Source of the DNA: Peptostreptococcus equinus
Lineage (GTDB): Bacteria > Bacillota > Clostridia > Peptostreptococcales > Peptostreptococcaceae
Direction: 5' to 3'
Assembly: GCF_027125355.1 (NCBI RefSeq)
Contig: NZ_CP114052.1
Location: forward strand, 930,001-994,000
Length of the DNA stretch: 64,000 nt
The notes under the pieces were generated by a model. The model was not told the origin of the DNA. It saw nothing but the letters and a program-made list of their open reading frames with translations, and made no database searches. Both the position numbers and the translations under genes were made by a program. Positions 9,388-17,397 of this stretch are shown piece after piece. The stretch's first letter is position 1. Each line of letters starts with the position of its first letter.

Positions 9388-9621
9388 TTAAATTGTTCTT
9401 ATTGATTTTATTGAACTCATAGGGATGAAGAATGATTCACCTTTTACTAATCTAGAATCTGTATCACAAGCTACATTATGTGTTATAGTTAGAGAATCAT
9501 CATCATAGTCTGAAATTATACCATATAACTTTCTTTGGCTAATGTAAGAATCTAATTCAACATATGCATTATGATGAGTAGATACAAAATCCTTAAAAGA
9601 TTTATTGTTTTTATTTAACAT
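9388..9621 (-). CDS. Small protein, possible LSm/Hfq-like fold
   Basis: A 77-residue protein of no firmly recognised family. The ATG at 9621 is 8 nt from AGGAAGG; a GTG at 9630 overlaps that site. The pattern is a short N-terminal helix (KSFKDFVS), then alternating strands with KLYGIISDYDDDSLTI and a closing FIPMSSIKSIR. This resembles the Sm1 (hydrophobic-x-G-x-hydrophobic, then Asp) and Sm2-like (final Ile-Ser-x-Ile) layout of Hfq/LSm proteins. The similarity is by eye only. It may bind RNA. It stands alone between a bidirectional terminator and a divergent NUDIX gene. Confidence 0.7.
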   Translation of the reverse strand: MLNKNNKSFKDFVSTHHNAYVELDSYISQRKLYGIISDYDDDSLTITHNVACDTDSRLVKGESFFIPMSSIKSIRTI

Positions 9622-9719
9622 ATGAATCACCTTCCTTTAAAATTGTTTAAAATTAAACTTCTTGTCTTGCTATTATTATAATATAAAATGAAAAAAATGT
9701 AAAGGGGAAATGAAAAAAT

Positions 9720-10322
9720 ATGAAAAAAATTCTTAAAGAAAATAGAATAAATGATGTAATTCAAAAGTTTTCGTCACGTTTTTTAAATGTTTATGAAGTT
9801 ATTTATCTAGATAAGTTTAAAAATGAAAAGAAATGGGTATTAGCTTCCCGTAAAAAAATAGATGATTATAAGAAACTTATAAACAAAGAAGAGTGTAGAA
9901 AAGTTGACGCTGTTGTTATAGTGGGTGAAAATATTGATGAGCAAGGTATAGTATTAATAAAAGAGTTTAGAGCACCTATTAATGATTATATATATTCATT
10001 ACCCGCTGGTTTAGTAGATAATGATGAAGATATATATGAAACAGCAATAAGAGAAATGAAAGAAGAAACAGGTCTTAATGTTGTTCAAATTGATAAAGAA
10101 AAATCTTGCCAATATTCTTATGCATCTGTGGGCATGTCAGATGAGTCTTTATCAATAGTATATGCAACAGTGGATGGTAAGATATCAGATGAATACCTTG
10201 AGGAGAGCGAAGATATACAGGCTATATATGTTGATAAAGAAAAAGCTATTGAATTATTAAGGTCTGATGAAAATATTGACGTTAAGGCATGGCTAGTATT
10301 AAAGGAATTTGTTGAAAGATAA
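9720..10322 (+). CDS. NUDIX hydrolase, ADP-ribose pyrophosphatase-like
   Basis: Predicted to hydrolyse ADP-ribose or a similar nucleoside diphosphate derivative. The 200 residues carry a complete Nudix box at 97-119 (G-x5-E-x7-REMKEETGL), preceded by EFRAPINDYIYSLPAG, as in the NudF/YqkG type. AAAGGGG lies 12 nt before ATG 9720. The stop overlaps the start of the GIY-YIG gene by one base (TAATG), indicating translational coupling. Confidence 0.88.
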   Translation: MKKILKENRINDVIQKFSSRFLNVYEVIYLDKFKNEKKWVLASRKKIDDYKKLINKEECRKVDAVVIVGENIDEQGIVLIKEFRAPINDYIYSLPAGLVDNDEDIYETAIREMKEETGLNVVQIDKEKSCQYSYASVGMSDESLSIVYATVDGKISDEYLEESEDIQAIYVDKEKAIELLRSDENIDVKAWLVLKEFVER

Positions 10323-10612
10323 TGTATACTTATATAATTAGATGCAAGGATATGTCTCTTTATTGTGGTTATACAAGCGATATAGATAGAAGATTCAAAG
10401 AACATGCTAGTAAAATAGGAGCAAAGTATACAAGAGCAAAAGGTGTTTTGAGATTGGAAATGTATATTAAAACTGACACAAAAAGCTCTGCTATGAAATT
10501 AGAATATTACATAAAAAAATTATCAAAAAATCAAAAAGAAAAATTGATTTATGGAGATGATAGTTTATTAATCAACTCATGTGTAGACATTTTAGATATA
10601 ATCAGATTGTAA
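10322..10612 (+). CDS. GIY-YIG domain protein (YhbQ/UPF0213 type)
   Basis: A 96-residue single-domain GIY-YIG protein. The two motif halves are YTYIIRC and LYCGYT, followed by the Arg of IDRRFKEH and the Lys/Tyr-rich KYTRAKG. The conserved Glu is probably in MKLEYYIKK. Relatives are putative structure-specific nucleases. The start overlaps the NUDIX stop by one base, so it is co-translated. A strong terminator follows. Confidence 0.88.
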   Translation: MYTYIIRCKDMSLYCGYTSDIDRRFKEHASKIGAKYTRAKGVLRLEMYIKTDTKSSAMKLEYYIKKLSKNQKEKLIYGDDSLLINSCVDILDIIRL

Positions 10613-10623
10613 CAATAAAATAT

Positions 10624-10657
10624 CAATAAAAAAAGGTCTTATGACCTTTTTTTATTG
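10624..10657 (+). terminator. Terminator of the NUDIX/GIY-YIG operon
   Basis: A perfect 15-bp stem (10624-10638 with 10643-10657) with TTAT loop; the 3' arm contains seven T. Confidence 0.88.
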
Positions 10658-10683
10658 AAAATAAAGTGTACTAGTAGTATAAT
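10655..10683 (+). promoter_or_regulatory. Promoter of the GntR-ABC operon
   Basis: TTGAAA (10655-10660), exactly 17 bp, TATAAT (10678-10683). Transcription should begin near 10690, which rules out the GTG at 10689 as start of the regulator. Confidence 0.8.
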
Positions 10684-10721
10684 ACATAGTGAAAATATTT
10701 CTTTATAAAGGAGTTGATTCT

Positions 10722-11123
10722 TTGGATGCAATTAAATTAAATAGCAAAAAACCTATTTATATTCAAATAGCAGAATATTTTCAACTGCAAGTTTTCATAG
10801 GTAATTTAACTCCAGGAGAAATTATACCTTCTAGAAGAGAGATTGCTACTAGCTTTAGAGTAAATTTAAATACGGTACAAAAATCGTATTCTTATATGGA
10901 GGAAATAGGATTAATATTGACTAAAAAAAATAAGTTCAGCATTATTACAGAAGATGAACAAAAAATTGATAAATTAAAGGCTTATTTTTTGGAGGAACCT
11001 ATTAGAAATTTTATAGATCAAATGAAATTAATGAATATAGACAAGAATAGAATACTTGCTTTGATTGATATATATTACGATAAAGATGAAAAAGAGTACG
11101 GAGGGTCAGATGATAGAAATTAA
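10722..11123 (+). CDS. GntR family regulator, YtrA type
   Basis: Predicted repressor of the ABC operon it heads. The start is TTG 10722, 8 nt after AAAGGAG; the in-frame GTG at 10689 lies at the expected transcription start. The 133 residues have a GntR winged helix: KPIYIQIAEYFQ, PGEIIPSRREIATSFRVNLNTVQKSY, then the wing. The short helical C-terminal tail is typical of YtrA, which has no large effector domain. The end overlaps the ATPase gene by 14 bases, so regulator and transporter are translated together and autoregulation is likely. Confidence 0.9.
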   Translation: MDAIKLNSKKPIYIQIAEYFQLQVFIGNLTPGEIIPSRREIATSFRVNLNTVQKSYSYMEEIGLILTKKNKFSIITEDEQKIDKLKAYFLEEPIRNFIDQMKLMNIDKNRILALIDIYYDKDEKEYGGSDDRN

Positions 11124-11829
11124 AAATGTTACTAAAAAATATAAAAAAAGGACCTATACAAGAAAAAAATACATGCAATTTGCCCTTGATAATGTAAGTG
11201 CAAAAATTGAAGATGGCAAAATTATAGCTATAATAGGTATAAATGGTTCTGGAAAAACTACTTTACTAAAGGCTATAGCAGGTTTTGTAAGGCTTGATGA
11301 TGGTATTATATTGATAGATGGTAAGAGGGTTTCTATAAAGACTTATAAAGATTTAATTTTTGTACCAGATTTTGACACTCATTTTAGGAACTATACTGTA
11401 AATGATATGATTAATTTTTATAAAGATTTTTATCCAAAGTGGAATGATAGAAAAGCAGATTATATGCTTGAGTTTTTCAATATTGATAAAAATGAAGTAG
11501 TAGATTATCTCTCTAAAGGAAATATTGCAAAGATAAAGCTAGTTATGTCTTTTGCATTAGATACAAAATATATACTTTTAGATGAACCTTTTAACGGAAT
11601 TGATATATTTAAAAGGGAAGAGTTTGTCAGTATGATGAGCAAATATATGAAAGAAGATCAAACTATAATTATTACTACTCATGAGTTGAGCGAAATAGAA
11701 CATTTAGTAGATGATGTACTTATATTAAATGATGGAAGATTAATGGCTAATTTTACTGCTGAAGATTTAAGGACTAATGAGGGAAAATCAATAGTAGATA
11801 AAATGAGAGAGGTTTCTATTTATGAATGA
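11110..11829 (+). CDS. ABC transporter ATP-binding protein (YtrB-like)
   Basis: Energises the membrane proteins encoded next. The start is ATG 11110 behind GGAGGG, overlapping the regulator gene; an upstream ATG at 11065 has no ribosome site. The 239 residues have Walker A GINGSGKT (43-50), a degenerate signature LSKGN (usual in YtrB relatives instead of LSGGQ), Walker B YILLDEP and the switch His in TTHELSE. The stop overlaps the next start by 8 bases. Confidence 0.92.
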   Translation: MIEIKNVTKKYKKRTYTRKKYMQFALDNVSAKIEDGKIIAIIGINGSGKTTLLKAIAGFVRLDDGIILIDGKRVSIKTYKDLIFVPDFDTHFRNYTVNDMINFYKDFYPKWNDRKADYMLEFFNIDKNEVVDYLSKGNIAKIKLVMSFALDTKYILLDEPFNGIDIFKREEFVSMMSKYMKEDQTIIITTHELSEIEHLVDDVLILNDGRLMANFTAEDLRTNEGKSIVDKMREVSIYE

Positions 11830-12661
11830 TTTAATAAAGATATTAAGGCACAATATAAAACAAAATTTCAGCTTTAGTATGGCAATAATAATGTCAATAA
11901 CTTTTCTTGTTTCATTAATGTCAGCAATTTACCTGTTATTTTTCAGAAATAGGTTGATGAGGTATTCAGGAAATAATGGTGACCCTAATATATATTACAG
12001 AGATCTTATATCATCGTCGTATGAAGTAACCACTAAAATATCATTTTTGTTAATTGTAATATGTATAGGATTATTTGTGATGTATATATCTTATCACAGG
12101 CTCTATGATGATTTTGCATCTACATACGTAATGAATCAACTACCAGTTAATAAAATAGTACACAGATTTTCTCTTTACATTGAATCTATGCTATTAATAA
12201 TTAGTATAATTTTCATATTAAATATATTTTTATATATAAATGTATATTTACAAGAATATATATGCAGGAAACTAATGGTAATAAATACAAATATTTTGAC
12301 AAATTTTATACCACCAAATGAAATATATAAGGCCTTTCAAAATAAAGTGATGTTATTTTCTACTAGATGGGATAAATTTTTATTTGAAATATTAATTATA
12401 TGGCCTATATTTATATGTTTGTGTACTATGCAAGTAATTATATATAAGATATATAAAAATAAAACTTTGATTTTTTATGGGATAATTTTGCTATTAATAC
12501 TTGTAATATCAAATATTACAGGTGAATTTTTATTGGATACTGTTTTTTACTATATATTTTATAATTCTATGAGTTTTAAGATGATTTTTGTAGGTTTAAT
12601 ATGTCTTATAATACTTTTTTTGTACAATTCATATTTATTAAATAACAAATACGAGATTTAA
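11822..12661 (+). CDS. ABC-type integral membrane protein of the GntR-ABC operon
   Basis: 279 residues with about six hydrophobic segments (for example residues 17-40, 70-92 and 120-147, with three more from about 195 to the end). It has no family motif I can name. Position inside the GntR-ATPase operon and overlap with the ATPase stop make it a membrane subunit, probably ABC-2-like. The substrate is unknown; related YtrA operons respond to cell-wall antibiotics (family knowledge, not shown here). Confidence 0.8.
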   Translation: MNDLIKILRHNIKQNFSFSMAIIMSITFLVSLMSAIYLLFFRNRLMRYSGNNGDPNIYYRDLISSSYEVTTKISFLLIVICIGLFVMYISYHRLYDDFASTYVMNQLPVNKIVHRFSLYIESMLLIISIIFILNIFLYINVYLQEYICRKLMVINTNILTNFIPPNEIYKAFQNKVMLFSTRWDKFLFEILIIWPIFICLCTMQVIIYKIYKNKTLIFYGIILLLILVISNITGEFLLDTVFYYIFYNSMSFKMIFVGLICLIILFLYNSYLLNNKYEI

Positions 12662-12674
12662 GAGGGGTGATATT

Positions 12675-13556
12675 TTGAAAGATATATTTAGATTATATTG
12701 TTATGACATTAAAGAAAATAAAAATATTTTTAAAATACTTACTCTGCTGACAGTAATTTATATAGTCATAAATTTTTCTTTAAACTTTTATATGATTCTA
12801 AACTTTAATCCATCATATATCAAAGAAGTATTAAAAGATTTTAGTCAACAAAACAATATAGCTCCATATATATCAAATATAATAATTAATAAAAATATAA
12901 GTTACTATAGCTTTGATGACTTTATTTATTCCCAATCACTTTTAGTAGTTGGAACTATCTATATTTATAGCATATTTGCATCTATTTTTATAGTAGTAGA
13001 TGATTTCTCTAGAAAAAATAAAAGTATGTTTGTATACGCAAATTTGCCAATAGCGACTTATAAATATAAAATATCGAAAATACTTACAGGCTTTTCTATT
13101 TATCTTTTCACTATGATTATTATGCAAATTTCTTATATTATGTTGAATTTTCTTTATAAGCTTTTTTTAAATGAATATTATGACGCCTCACTTTCAAATA
13201 TGATTTCAATTGGACTCCCTCTTAATTTTGATTCTTTTGGCGCAAATATGCATTTCATTTTTATTACTATTTTGGCCAGTGTAATATTTTTACAATCATT
13301 TGTGAGTATATTCTATAATGGTAGAGAAAATGGTAACTATTTAAAAAAAGTGATGTGTTTTATTGCAGTACTTTTGTATATGTTTTTAATATTATTGATA
13401 ATAGTGGCCTTTTATTTGGATGATTACAAAGTTATGTATTCAATATTTAATTTTGATATATTTACTGTCTTGAATTTTCTTATAATAACATTAGGATTAT
13501 TAACATTTACTTTAGACTGTAAATTAACCAATAGAAGAATTAGAGGAGGTTTATAG
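12675..13556 (+). CDS. Second ABC-type integral membrane protein
   Basis: 293 residues with about six hydrophobic segments and a topology like the preceding gene product, suggesting a heterodimeric membrane domain. The start is TTG 12675, placed by GAGGGGTGAT. The stop codon TAG shares its last base with the GTG start of the following gene. Sequence outside the helices is not recognised. Confidence 0.78.
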   Translation: MKDIFRLYCYDIKENKNIFKILTLLTVIYIVINFSLNFYMILNFNPSYIKEVLKDFSQQNNIAPYISNIIINKNISYYSFDDFIYSQSLLVVGTIYIYSIFASIFIVVDDFSRKNKSMFVYANLPIATYKYKISKILTGFSIYLFTMIIMQISYIMLNFLYKLFLNEYYDASLSNMISIGLPLNFDSFGANMHFIFITILASVIFLQSFVSIFYNGRENGNYLKKVMCFIAVLLYMFLILLIIVAFYLDDYKVMYSIFNFDIFTVLNFLIITLGLLTFTLDCKLTNRRIRGGL

Positions 13557-14880
13557 TGAATAAAGCTTATATAAAAGGTATTATAATATTTTTATCGATG
13601 ATAGGATTTGTTCTCTTGTTCTCAATTTTTCAAGAAATAAATGGAGAAAAGTCTTATATAAAGACCATTAGTGGTGATAAAAAAATACTTGATGAAATAA
13701 ACTTGGTATATGATAATAAGGGGACAAGTAAATCATTTGACGAAATAAGAAAAAATATATTGATTAGTGGTGATAAATTATTGCTTTTTAAAAGTGATAA
13801 GACTAATAATATAAAATGTAGCCAAGTTAAGGGAAGCATGATTTATGATTTTATGGGATCTAAATACCAATTACTTGATAAAAAAAGTAACTATAATGCA
13901 AATATTGATTATGTAAACCTCAATAAAATTGATTTTATCAAAACAGATACAAATAGAACATATATTGGAAGTTATTTTATAAAGGACCCTTCAAAAATAC
14001 TGTATGATTCTTATAAAAGTACCGATGAAATTTCTAATATATATATATATCATATTTAATTGGTTATGGAGAAGATAAATATGCACTTGTAGTGAGTTCA
14101 AATAGTGATAGCAAGCATAAAGGTCCGTATAGAGCAAAGATGTCTATCTTACATTTTAATACAGTTAATAAAAAAAGTGATATATTAAATTCATTTGATG
14201 TAGAATCTGAAGGTACAAAAAATTTAACCTCTTCAGACCTTGGAACAAGTATATATGATTTAAATGATAAAATAATGGTTGTCTATACATTAAATGGAAA
14301 AATAAATACATTTATTACAAGTAAAGATTCTAAAGCTATTACTAATAAAAATTCATATAGCATCTATGAACAGAAATATCAAAATTTTAAATACTTAAGT
14401 CAAGATAATATAGAATATGATATAAAAAATCAGTTTTACAATATAGAAAATAATACTTTAGCAGTTGCCTATACAAATAATAAGGATAAGTTAAAGCATA
14501 TTGCTTTATATAAGGTAAAAGATGATGATTTAGAGTATGATTCAGAGTTTGTTATTCAAAGTAATAATAAAAATAGTTTTGAAAAGTCATTCAATAACAA
14601 AACAGAGAATAAAAATAAGCTTTATCCATATATATATAAAGAAACGAGTCTATACAATGTAAAGGATAAGCTTGTGATAATTGATAGTATAAATATGTAC
14701 TTTAATATGAAAGATGGAAATAAGAAATTATTTGATAAGAAATATATTTTAATTCAGGTATATTCTATGAATGATAAAAAACTAATTTATTCAGGTGAAT
14801 TAAGGGGAAGTATTGAAAGAGATGGATTATTTGATTCTTATAATTCAAATATCATGCCTTCAATAAAAATTAAGAAATAG
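13556..14880 (+). pseudogene. Membrane-anchored protein, frameshifted at an (AT)7 tract
   Basis: The frame from GTG 13556 has an N-terminal membrane anchor (about residues 7-24) and a polar, probably beta-rich, extracytoplasmic part, but stops at 14057-14059. The continuation is open one frame over, from before 14059 to 14880, and reads smoothly across the join (ISYLIGYGEDKYALVVSSN). The break falls on an (AT)7 tract at 14037-14050. Removing one AT unit restores a protein of about 440 residues. The gene may be phase-variable, a true pseudogene or a sequencing error. GAGGAGGT precedes the start. Function is unknown; it is the last gene of the GntR-ABC operon. Confidence 0.8.
14037..14050. repeat. 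(AT)7 dinucleotide tract inside the frameshifted gene
   Basis: Seven AT units bracketed by A and C. Loss of one unit (-2) reconnects the two reading frames. Confidence 0.95.
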
Positions 14881-14892
14881 TTGACTAAAATG

Positions 14893-14901
14893 TGATATAA
14901 T
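14893..14901 (+). promoter_or_regulatory. Extended -10 promoter for the DUF3810-like gene
   Basis: TGATATAAT (TATAAT at 14896-14901), 25 nt before the ATG; the -35 region is poor. Confidence 0.5.
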
Positions 14902-14925
14902 ATATCGCACTGTGGAGGTGAAAAT

Positions 14926-16032
14926 ATGCAAAAATTTAAGTTAAGATCTTTTATTTTGATTTTAGTATCTATATTTTTCATCAGTTTATCTTTGAAGTAT
15001 GATGTAGCAATTGAACTAGTTTATACCAATGTAGTAAATAAATTTTTTAGAGAAAAATTAAGCCTACTATTTGGTCATACTTCTATACCAATAGGTGACA
15101 TTCTAATGCTATTATTAATTATACTAACAATAGTATTGCTAGTAAGACTTGTACTTTCAATTTTTTCTCCTAAAAAAATATTTTCAAATATAGCAAAGAC
15201 AATTTTTTTAATTATTAATATTAGTGCAATATTCTTGTTTTTATTTGTTGCCCTATATGCTCTAAATTATCATACTAGACCAATGCAGAGTATAATAGTT
15301 GATAAATATAATCGTAAATATTCAACTAACGTTAAAATTGATGTAACTAAAGACAAGAAGATGGAAATTTTTTATTTTTTAAATGATAAAATAAAAGAAA
15401 ATAAAAAATTAATTTCTAGTGAATCAAATAAATTTGTAGATAAAGATATAAATGGATTTTCAAAAGAATTGAATGTAGGCTACAATGCAATATCTGATAT
15501 ATTTCCTAATTTAGAAGGGGAATATTCTAGTCCTAAAAAGTCACTTTACTCATCTGTTTTTAATAACTTTGGATTAGATGCGATATATCATATATATACT
15601 AATGAAGTATCGATAAATGATAATATTCCTAGAATTTATAAACCATATATTATGGCTAAGTATATGGCATATCAAAGAGGGGTTGCTAGAGAGGATGAAG
15701 CCTTGTTTACAGCTTTCTTGGCTACTTCAAACTCTACTAATGTAGAAGTTCAGTATTCAGGGTATTTGTCAATGCTAAATTTACTTGTTGAATCTACTAA
15801 GATAAAAGATAGAGTAACATATAATGAAATGTTATCAAAAATTGATGATAATACAAAAAAAGATCTCAATGAAATAAAGAGATATAAATTACAGTATGGA
15901 CAAGGAAAATTTATAAAAGATCAAATATGTGTATATTATAAAAGAATAAATGGAGATTTAAGGTCAACAGACTTAAGTATTCAGACTATAGATATTTTAT
16001 CTATATATTATTCATTGTTTTCATACAAGTAG
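14926..16032 (+). CDS. DUF3810-like membrane protein without HExxH motif
   Basis: 368 residues with three N-terminal membrane helices (about 8-25, 55-80, 90-112) and a large C-terminal domain. The Gly-Arg-Glu-Asp-Glu stretch QRGVAREDEALFTAFLAT and QYSGYLSML match the DUF3810 putative zinc peptidase family. In family members the preceding residues read HExxHQRG. Here they are K245-Y246-M-A-Y249-QRG, so all three zinc and catalytic positions are lost. TGGAGGTG precedes ATG 14926. Probably a non-catalytic relative. It may belong functionally with the upstream ABC operon but has its own promoter. Confidence 0.75.
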   Translation: MQKFKLRSFILILVSIFFISLSLKYDVAIELVYTNVVNKFFREKLSLLFGHTSIPIGDILMLLLIILTIVLLVRLVLSIFSPKKIFSNIAKTIFLIINISAIFLFLFVALYALNYHTRPMQSIIVDKYNRKYSTNVKIDVTKDKKMEIFYFLNDKIKENKKLISSESNKFVDKDINGFSKELNVGYNAISDIFPNLEGEYSSPKKSLYSSVFNNFGLDAIYHIYTNEVSINDNIPRIYKPYIMAKYMAYQRGVAREDEALFTAFLATSNSTNVEVQYSGYLSMLNLLVESTKIKDRVTYNEMLSKIDDNTKKDLNEIKRYKLQYGQGKFIKDQICVYYKRINGDLRSTDLSIQTIDILSIYYSLFSYK

Positions 16033-16081
16033 AAATAAATAAAAAAATAACTGGTATTACCAGTTATTTTTTTATTTATTT
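16033..16081. terminator. Bidirectional terminator with 23-bp perfect arms
   Basis: Arms 16033-16055 and 16059-16081 are perfectly complementary with an ATT loop and lie between convergent genes. Confidence 0.9.
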
Positions 16082-16091
16082 AATAGGCAAA

Positions 16092-16679
16092 TCATATCAT
16101 AAAATATAAAATTAAACCTAAAAAAGCTGACAGTAATAGTGTCTTTATAACAGAGTTTTTTCTATACTTTTGCATAATTATTGCAAAAAAGAATCCGATT
16201 AATCCTAAATAATTTATAGAAGAGAATATTTCTTTTGTAGATATTATAATTGTAATATTTTTAAGTTCTACATTCAAAATAGATGATGTAAACATAGATA
16301 TAGCAGCTACTAATATTAAACCTGCTACAGCTGGTTTTAGTCCACTAAGTATATAATCCATAAATTTAATTTTTTTACCTCTAAATAAGAGATTTCCTAA
16401 CAAGAGCATCAATATACATGAAGGTAATACTTCACCAAAAGTAGCTATAATAGCCCCTGGTAGACCACCTAATTTTGTACCAACAAAAGTTGCGGCATTT
16501 ATAGCTATTGGTCCAGGTGTTAGTTGAGATAAGGAAATTAAATCAGTCATTTGATCAATGCTCATCCAACCATTTACTTCTACTATATACTTTTGTATAA
16601 GAGGAAGTACAGCATATCCACCTCCAAATGAAAAAGCACCTATTTTGACAAAAGTAACGAAAACTAATAGACTATTCAT
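16092..16679 (-). CDS. Short-chain CHR family transporter subunit (chromate transporter-like)
   Basis: About 195 residues, one CHR domain with six or so hydrophobic stretches. Family motifs FSFGGGYAVLPLIQ and LSQLTPGPIAINAATFVG are clear. The start is taken as ATG 16679, behind AGGATG; a GTG at 16688 overlaps that site. It overlaps the end of its upstream partner by 8 bases. Short CHR proteins work as pairs, consistent with the adjacent paralogue. Actual chromate export is not shown. Confidence 0.88.
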   Translation of the reverse strand: MNSLLVFVTFVKIGAFSFGGGYAVLPLIQKYIVEVNGWMSIDQMTDLISLSQLTPGPIAINAATFVGTKLGGLPGAIIATFGEVLPSCILMLLLGNLLFRGKKIKFMDYILSGLKPAVAGLILVAAISMFTSSILNVELKNITIIISTKEIFSSINYLGLIGFFFAIIMQKYRKNSVIKTLLLSAFLGLILYFMI

Positions 16680-17241
16680 ATTTATCACATCCTAAATCTA
16701 TGATTGAAAAATATAAGAGTCCAGATATTGCACTTGATAGAATAATATATATTGTATTTACTTTTATAAAGAGACTAAGTAAAAGTGAAATTATAAAAAC
16801 AATAATACCGTAGCCTTTATTTTTTGAAAGTGCTTTTTTTGCCATGCTATATACTGTAATAAATAATATAGCAGTTACAGAGCCACTCATTGTATCTAGT
16901 ACAGCCTTTGCAAGTGAATTGTTTATAAGGTATTTATATATATAAAAAACTAAGCTAATAGTAATTAAACAAGGAAGTACAGATGCAATCAAACAAGTAA
17001 TAGCACCTTTAATTCCCCTTAATTTAAAACCTAAAAGTAAGGAAGTATTAATGGCCATGGGCCCAGGTCCAGATTGAGAAATTGCAATTATATCTAACAT
17101 CTCGTCTTCATCAATCAAATTTAATTTATTGCTGAATTCATCTTTTATTATAGGTAGTATTGTATAACCACCGCCAAAAGTAACAGCATTTATTTTAAAT
17201 AAAATCTTAAACAAATTGATTAAATTTATTTTATTATCCAA
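16672..17241 (-). CDS. Short-chain CHR family transporter subunit, first of the pair
   Basis: 189 residues, paralogue of the following gene, with VTFGGGYTILPIIKDEF and ISQSGPGPMAINTSLLLG. The start is taken as TTG 17241, about 6 nt after GGGGTGAT; a GTG at 17250 lies inside that site. A heterodimeric CHR transporter with the neighbour is likely. Chromate, sulfate or another anion are all possible substrates. Confidence 0.87.
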   Translation of the reverse strand: MDNKINLINLFKILFKINAVTFGGGYTILPIIKDEFSNKLNLIDEDEMLDIIAISQSGPGPMAINTSLLLGFKLRGIKGAITCLIASVLPCLITISLVFYIYKYLINNSLAKAVLDTMSGSVTAILFITVYSMAKKALSKNKGYGIIVFIISLLLSLFIKVNTIYIILSSAISGLLYFSIIDLGCDKYE

Positions 17242-17397
17242 AAAAATCACCCCAATTATATTTATATTACTAATAATAAATATAACACAAGAATAGCCTA
17301 TAGTAAAATATTTCCAGTGGTTATTTACTTTATATTTTAAATCAGATATAATTATATTAGAGAAATTATGTTTATTTTAACTAAAGGAGAGTAATTT

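Noticed and set aside
10689..10721. GTG start for the GntR regulator
   Set aside because: It coincides with the predicted transcription start (-10 at 10678-10683) and lacks a ribosome site; TTG 10722 has one.
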